Both the position numbers and the translations under genes were made by a program. This document shows, one piece after another, positions 7,110 through 10,446 of a DNA stretch of 10,446 nt. Every line of letters starts with the position of its first letter. The stretch's first letter is position 1. Source of the DNA: Cellvibrionales bacterium UBA3090 (GTDB lineage: Bacteria; Pseudomonadota; Gammaproteobacteria; Pseudomonadales; Porticoccaceae); NCBI GenBank assembly GCA_002367235.1, contig DFBC01000067.1, positions 1 to 10,446 on the forward strand, in the 5' to 3' direction. The notes beneath the pieces were generated by a model, which worked only from the letters and a program-made list of their open reading frames with translations, made no database searches and had not been told where the DNA came from.

Positions 7110-8442
7110 TGGGTATCAGAACTCTAATCGGGAATGCATTGGTTAGTACGGGAAACCCGCCCTCAAAACGAGGTCGAAACCTTCGTGAGCGTATCGTCTG
7201 TTTGGCCCAGCGGCCTAAGTCACTACTGCCCTCCGGGTGAACTTCCTGTATCTGAAGGTTCTTGGGTATTCCCTGGGGTGTTACATCAACCGATAAATTG
7301 ACGTAATGATCTGGTGCTGTGGCGTATTCTAATGACAGTGTCGTGGCGTCGTTGTTCAAGGTGTTGGCCGGAGAGGTGTCACTGGAGACTTGCCGGCTCT
7401 CAAGTTTTGGCAGCATTCTTGGTGTGCTGAATAATGCGCTCAATACGGTGTCCTTTTGTTGGCTGCCCTCCATAATTTTGTGGGCTTCCTGATAGGCATC
7501 AATGGCCTGTCGATGTCGTCCAAACAATTGATACCAGTCGCCCAGGTCAGCATAGGCATTGGCCTTATCCTGAGGTGTGGCTGCGGGATTGTCGGTGAGA
7601 ATAGAGAGGATTCTGTTGTGAGCCGAACGCCCATGAAGGTAGTAGCTGCCCCTTCTTAGCATGTCGTTTCCCGCAGAGCCAAAGGAGCGATAGCCAAAGG
7701 GAACTGGCGAGCCAATGTCTGAAAATTCGGGGTACAGTTGCTGGTGTACCGCATAGTAATAACTGGTAATGGCCAGGCTGCTCAAGAGGGGAATTAGTTC
7801 GAGGTTGTCCGATCCCAGATGCTCCGATGAGAGCTGGATGGCCGCCGAGTAGAGGTTGAAGGCCGCTTCGAGGTGGAATGCATCGACACGCCGCCCGGTT
7901 TGACTGTAGGAATTCAGGTGCCATTGACTGATTTCATTGAGCAGCGGGATTAATCTGGGGTCGTCCCTGCCATAGGTTTTAACATGTATCCAAAGCAGTT
8001 GTTCGTAGTTCTCGGCCGTTTCCTTAAAGAGACCCTGCTTGATTTGGCTTTCAATGATGCCCCTCAACATGGGTGCCTGAGTCAAGCTGTAGACGCCATT
8101 GTTAATACGATTAAGGTGCAGTGACCGCTTGTATGCCGTGACCGCTTCATCGTACCGCTGGCCGGTTTGGAGTGTTTTCCCCAGACCGAAAATCATTTCT
8201 GAAAGCTCGGGGTCGTAGGGGCCCACCTCGAATTCTTTTTGTTCAATCGCCGAGCGATGGTTTTCGAGAACCCGATTAATATCAAGCTCTCGGGTTGTCG
8301 CTTGAGTTGCTGGTGCGACGCTGGCCTCGGGGGGGCTGGTATCCGGTTGATCGGCATTCACCGATACCGAAGCCAGTAGCCCATAAGAAAAAAAACACGC
8401 TACCGTCAGCGCGGTAGGTCGTATTTTCAAAGGAAGAAGCAT
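7096..8442 (-). CDS. Secreted TPR protein with TonB-type C-terminal domain
   Basis: A 448-residue protein, first gene of the minus-strand run. Residues 1-30 form a Sec signal peptide (cut probably after SVNA, before DQPD). Helical repeats follow: TPR-like units near 84-115, 128-160 and 290-325 (the last contains ANAYADLGDWYQLFGRHRQA). A low-complexity linker (about 340-370) leads to a C-terminal domain at about 378-445. This domain has the pattern of TonB_C: VNLSVDVTPQGIPKNLQI, a helix with WAKQTIRSRRFRP, then strands ending FPIRVLIPNE. Unlike TonB itself it has no retained membrane anchor, so the domain is probably used as a periplasmic protein-protein module. The ATG at 8442 is preceded by AAAGG (spacer about 3-4 nt) within AGGCGAAAGG. 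The divergent spacer upstream should hold its promoter. The function in the complex is unknown. Confidence 0.85.
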   Translation of the reverse strand: MLLPLKIRPTALTVACFFSYGLLASVSVNADQPDTSPPEASVAPATQATTRELDINRVLENHRSAIEQKEFEVGPYDPELSEMIFGLGKTLQTGQRYDEAVTAYKRSLHLNRINNGVYSLTQAPMLRGIIESQIKQGLFKETAENYEQLLWIHVKTYGRDDPRLIPLLNEISQWHLNSYSQTGRRVDAFHLEAAFNLYSAAIQLSSEHLGSDNLELIPLLSSLAITSYYYAVHQQLYPEFSDIGSPVPFGYRSFGSAGNDMLRRGSYYLHGRSAHNRILSILTDNPAATPQDKANAYADLGDWYQLFGRHRQAIDAYQEAHKIMEGSQQKDTVLSALFSTPRMLPKLESRQVSSDTSPANTLNNDATTLSLEYATAPDHYVNLSVDVTPQGIPKNLQIQEVHPEGSSDLGRWAKQTIRSRRFRPRFEGGFPVLTNAFPIRVLIPNEHS

Positions 8443-8455
8443 GTGCCTTTCGCCT

Positions 8456-8465
8456 GTTGATCAAC
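8456..8465. repeat. Perfect 10-bp palindrome GTTGATCAAC, possible operator
   Basis: GTTGATCAAC is a perfect palindrome 13 bp upstream of the start codon of the TPR/TonB_C gene, just before its ribosome site. With no loop it is a better DNA-binding site candidate than an RNA hairpin. It shares GTTG/CAAC half-sites with the inverted repeat at 8516-8527. Short palindromes occur by chance, so confidence is low. Confidence 0.3.
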
Positions 8466-8515
8466 CATGGACTTAGAGGCAACTGGTGGTGAATTGTTCC
8501 ATAGGGTATGTTGCA

Positions 8516-8527
8516 GGTTGCACAACC
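8516..8527. repeat. Inverted repeat GGTTG-CA-CAACC, possible operator
   Basis: Perfect 5-bp arms separated by two bases, in the middle of the divergent spacer. Its centre is about 61 bp from the centre of the GTTGATCAAC palindrome, with the same GTTG/CAAC half-sites, so the two may be bound by the same regulator (inference). A nearby partial direct repeat (GTTGCA at 8510-8515 and 8517-8522) overlaps it. Confidence 0.3.
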
Positions 8528-8617
8528 CTTCCAGTCAAAACTGCCATGTGTTATTTATCAAATTGATTAATGTCAGTATAGCGTTGCTGGCATAAAAAAA
8601 TGAGGTGTAAGTAAAAA

Positions 8618-9508
8618 ATGCTGTTCGAATTGTGGAACGTAATTGCCCCGGTGCTGGTTTGTACCGCGATAGGTGTTTTCTGGGGACGTTCTTCTACACC
8701 CTATGCCGCTGAATTTGTCAGTCGGGCAGTGATGAATATTGGTGCCCCATGTCTGATTATTTCGACCATCAGTGGCGTTGAAATTTCCGGGCAGGAATTC
8801 GTCCAGGTGGCCGTGGCGGCATTATTTATTTTTATCGGCACTGCGGTGCTGGGTGTTGTTGCCATTCGCCGCGTTGGGGGGGATATTCGTTCACTGCTGG
8901 CCACGGTCGTGTTCCCCAACAATGGCAATATGGGCTTGCCGCTGTGCCTGTTCGCCTTTGGCGAACAGGGGTTAGCTCTGGGGCTGTCTTTTTTTCTGGT
9001 TCAGATGGCCGCATTGATGACCGCCGGGGTGGCGCTGATGTCTCGGGCCGATACCGGGGTTCTGGCCATGCTGAAGGATCTGGCAAAACAACCGCTGATC
9101 CATTCCATCGTCATTGCGGTATGGTTAATGGGTAGCGGTTCAACGCTGCCTATCTGGGTGGATACCACCGTGGAATTATTGGCGGGGTTCACCATACCGC
9201 TGATGTTGATTACCCTTGGCGTCTCCCTGTCCAATTTAACCACCACGGGCTGGTGGCGCAGCATCGGGTTTTCCCTGTTGCGTATCGGGGGTGGATTGTT
9301 TTTCGCCTGGGTCGCCGTATCGTTTATTGGTATCACGGGAACGGCAAAGCACGTGGTGTTACTGCAATCCATTATGCCGGCAGCCCTCTTTAATTATTTG
9401 TTGGCGCTTAAGTTTGATCGAGACCCCAACGTGGTCGCAGGTATCGTGGTGGCCTCTACGGTTATGTCGCTGCTATCCGTCCCGCTATTGTTGGCCGCGC
9501 TGTTATAA
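8618..9508 (+). CDS. AEC (auxin efflux carrier) family permease
   Basis: A 296-residue, highly hydrophobic protein with about ten predicted membrane helices in two halves separated by a short polar loop near 143-155. Family marks are the first-half motif FPNNGNMGLPLCLFAFGEQG (99-118, the conserved N-x-G-x-x-G-x-P core), the second-half GFTIPLMLITLGVSLSNL (190-207), and SIMPAALFNYLLALKF (261-276). The length is normal for bacterial AEC proteins, which move mono- or dicarboxylates such as malate or malonate across the inner membrane. The substrate cannot be read from sequence. The ATG at 8618 follows GAGGTG with a rather long spacer of about 11 nt; no better in-frame start is seen. It is transcribed away from the envelope operon and 63 bp before a CoA-transferase gene in the same direction, consistent with import and activation of an organic acid (inference). 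Confidence 0.92.
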   Translation: MLFELWNVIAPVLVCTAIGVFWGRSSTPYAAEFVSRAVMNIGAPCLIISTISGVEISGQEFVQVAVAALFIFIGTAVLGVVAIRRVGGDIRSLLATVVFPNNGNMGLPLCLFAFGEQGLALGLSFFLVQMAALMTAGVALMSRADTGVLAMLKDLAKQPLIHSIVIAVWLMGSGSTLPIWVDTTVELLAGFTIPLMLITLGVSLSNLTTTGWWRSIGFSLLRIGGGLFFAWVAVSFIGITGTAKHVVLLQSIMPAALFNYLLALKFDRDPNVVAGIVVASTVMSLLSVPLLLAALL

Positions 9509-9559
9509 ATAGACGGCCATCAATCTACTGCTATACATTAGGTAATGCGCTAAATGAAT

Positions 9560-9564
9560 GAGGA
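9560..9564 (+). promoter_or_regulatory. Ribosome binding site deciding a GTG start
   Basis: GAGGA lies 7 nt before GTG at 9572, an ideal spacing. The alternative in-frame ATG at 9554 lies upstream of this site and has only a weak AGG about 10 nt before it, so the GTG is the better start. Confidence 0.6.
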
Positions 9565-9571
9565 AATCAAC

Positions 9572-10446
9572 GTGGCGAATACAAAGCCCTTATCCGGATA
9601 CCGCGTCATAGAGCTAGGCCAACTATTGGCAGGCCCCTTCGCTGGTTCACTACTGGCTTATTTCGGCGCCGAGGTGATTAAGGTTGAACCTCCGGGCGGC
9701 GGCGATCCCCTGCGTAACTGGCGAGTGTTGAAAGATGGCACGTCACTTTGGTGGCGCAGTTTGGGACGGAATAAAAAATGCGTCACCCTGGATTTGAAAA
9801 CCGAAAAGGGGCGGGCGTTGGTCGGCCAGTTAATTGATGGTGCCGACGTGCTGATCGAAAACTTTCGCCCCGGGGTGATGGAAAAATGGGGCTTGGGGCC
9901 AGAGCGCTTTAAGCCCTCCAACCCGGGGTTGGTCTACACCCGCATCTCCGGCTATGGCCAGACAGGCCCCTACGCACACAAACCGGGGTTTGCTTCGGTG
10001 TGCGAGGGCATCAGTGGTTTTCGCTATGTGAATGGTTTTCAGGGTGAGGCGCCGGTGCGCCCCAACCTGAGCCTGGGTGACAGCATTGCCGGGTTGCACG
10101 CCGCTTTTGGCATTGTGCTGGCGCTGCTGTCTCGCGAGGCCAATGGAAAAGGGCAAATGGTGGATATCGCGCTCTACGAAGCCATGTTCAATTTGCTGGA
10201 AGGGGTGGTGCCGGAATTTGATGGCGCCGGGGTGATTCGCGAGCCTTCCGGCACCACGGTAACGGGTATCGTGCCGACCAATACCTATCGCTGTGCCGAC
10301 AACAAATTTGTAGTGATTGGCGGCAATGGCGATTCAATCTTTAAGCGGCTGATGGAGGCGGCGGGGCGATCCGATATGGCCAACGATAACCGCCTTGCCG
10401 ACAATGCCGGCCGCGTCCAGCATGAACCCGAAATTGATAAAGCATT
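9572..10446 (+). CDS. Class III (CaiB/BaiF family) CoA-transferase, N-terminal part (cut by window edge)
   Basis: The first 291 codons of an about 400-residue enzyme, open to the window end. Family III CoA-transferases move CoA between acyl-CoA and a free carboxylic acid in the cytoplasm through an aspartyl-CoA thioester. The N-terminal Rossmann-like part is typical: GYRVIELGQLLAGPFAGSLL (9-28), FGAEVIKVEPPGGGDPLRNW (31-50), NFRPGVMEKWGL (97-108), and ISGYGQTGPY (125-134). The catalytic Asp is expected at residue 170 in NLSLGDSIAGLHAAFG, matching Asp169 of formyl-CoA transferase. GKGQMVDIALYEA (192-204) is another family mark. All key residues in the visible part are present, so it should be active. 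The start is taken as GTG 9572 because of its GAGGA site; ATG 9554 would add six residues. It lies downstream of the AEC permease and is perhaps co-transcribed with it. The substrate cannot be assigned; formyl/oxalate, carnitine and succinyl-type acids are all possible. Confidence 0.92.
   Translation, partial: MANTKPLSGYRVIELGQLLAGPFAGSLLAYFGAEVIKVEPPGGGDPLRNWRVLKDGTSLWWRSLGRNKKCVTLDLKTEKGRALVGQLIDGADVLIENFRPGVMEKWGLGPERFKPSNPGLVYTRISGYGQTGPYAHKPGFASVCEGISGFRYVNGFQGEAPVRPNLSLGDSIAGLHAAFGIVLALLSREANGKGQMVDIALYEAMFNLLEGVVPEFDGAGVIREPSGTTVTGIVPTNTYRCADNKFVVIGGNGDSIFKRLMEAAGRSDMANDNRLADNAGRVQHEPEIDKA

Larger units (their letters stand above)
8443..8617. promoter_or_regulatory. Divergent intergenic spacer, probable promoters for both directions
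   Basis: These 175 bp separate the minus-strand operon (start 8442) from the plus-strand permease gene (start 8618) and contain no gene. On the plus strand a weak sigma70-like pair, TTATCA (8555-8560) and TATAGC (8577-8582) with a 16-bp spacer, could serve the permease gene. On the minus strand TTGACT (8538-8533) matches a -35 box well, but no acceptable -10 lies at 16-18 bp, so the operon promoter is not located. Two GTTG/CAAC palindromes lie nearer the operon side. An AT-rich block covers 8551-8575. Confidence 0.45.

Noticed and set aside
8533..8538. TTGACT on the minus strand as the -35 box of the operon promoter.
   Set aside because: No acceptable -10 hexamer is found 16-18 bp downstream on that strand, so the promoter is not called there.
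9509..9571. Possible terminator or promoter between the permease and CoA-transferase genes.
   Set aside because: No GC-rich hairpin with a T-run and no convincing -35/-10 pair is visible in this short gap.

Overview
The window looks like chromosomal DNA of a Gram-negative bacterium, most likely a marine-type gammaproteobacterium. This is inferred from lipoprotein signals, TolQ/TonB-type envelope parts, moderate base composition and gene style; no marker gene fixes the taxon. There are no rRNA or tRNA genes, insertion sequences or CRISPR arrays, and the sequence is almost fully coding.

Region 1 (8442 down to 1, minus strand) is one tightly packed run of eight genes, the last cut by the window edge. 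In transcription order they are: a secreted TPR protein with a TonB-type C-terminal domain; a Ser-rich acidic lipoprotein; a second lipoprotein with a glycine-rich hydrophobic stretch; a single-pass membrane TPR protein with a PEGA-like end; a single-pass membrane protein with five PEGA repeats and an FGE/SUMF1-type domain; a small secreted acidic protein; a MotA/TolQ/ExbB-type proton channel; and the N-terminus of what looks like an Hsp70/actin-like ATPase. Genes overlap or lie within 24 bp of each other, except for a 105-bp gap before the last, so they probably form one operon read from the 8443-8617 spacer.

Region 2 (8443-8617) is a 175-bp divergent intergenic spacer holding two GTTG/CAAC-type palindromes and probably the promoters of both directions.

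Region 3 (8618 to the end, plus strand) is unrelated in theme: an AEC-family carboxylate or auxin-type permease, followed 63 bp later by a class III (CaiB/BaiF) CoA-transferase that runs off the window. The pair suggests uptake and CoA activation of an organic acid.

The most interesting part is Region 1. It combines an ion-channel motor subunit, periplasmic adhesive or structural repeats (PEGA, TPR), an FGE-like domain without the catalytic cysteines, outer-membrane lipoproteins, a TonB-like domain and a cytoplasmic actin-like ATPase. I infer an energised, envelope-spanning machine of unknown function. It loosely resembles the logic of Ton/Tol and of gliding/T9SS motors (where GldK/GldJ-type FGE-like proteins sit beside the GldL/GldM motor), but I do not recognise it as a named system.
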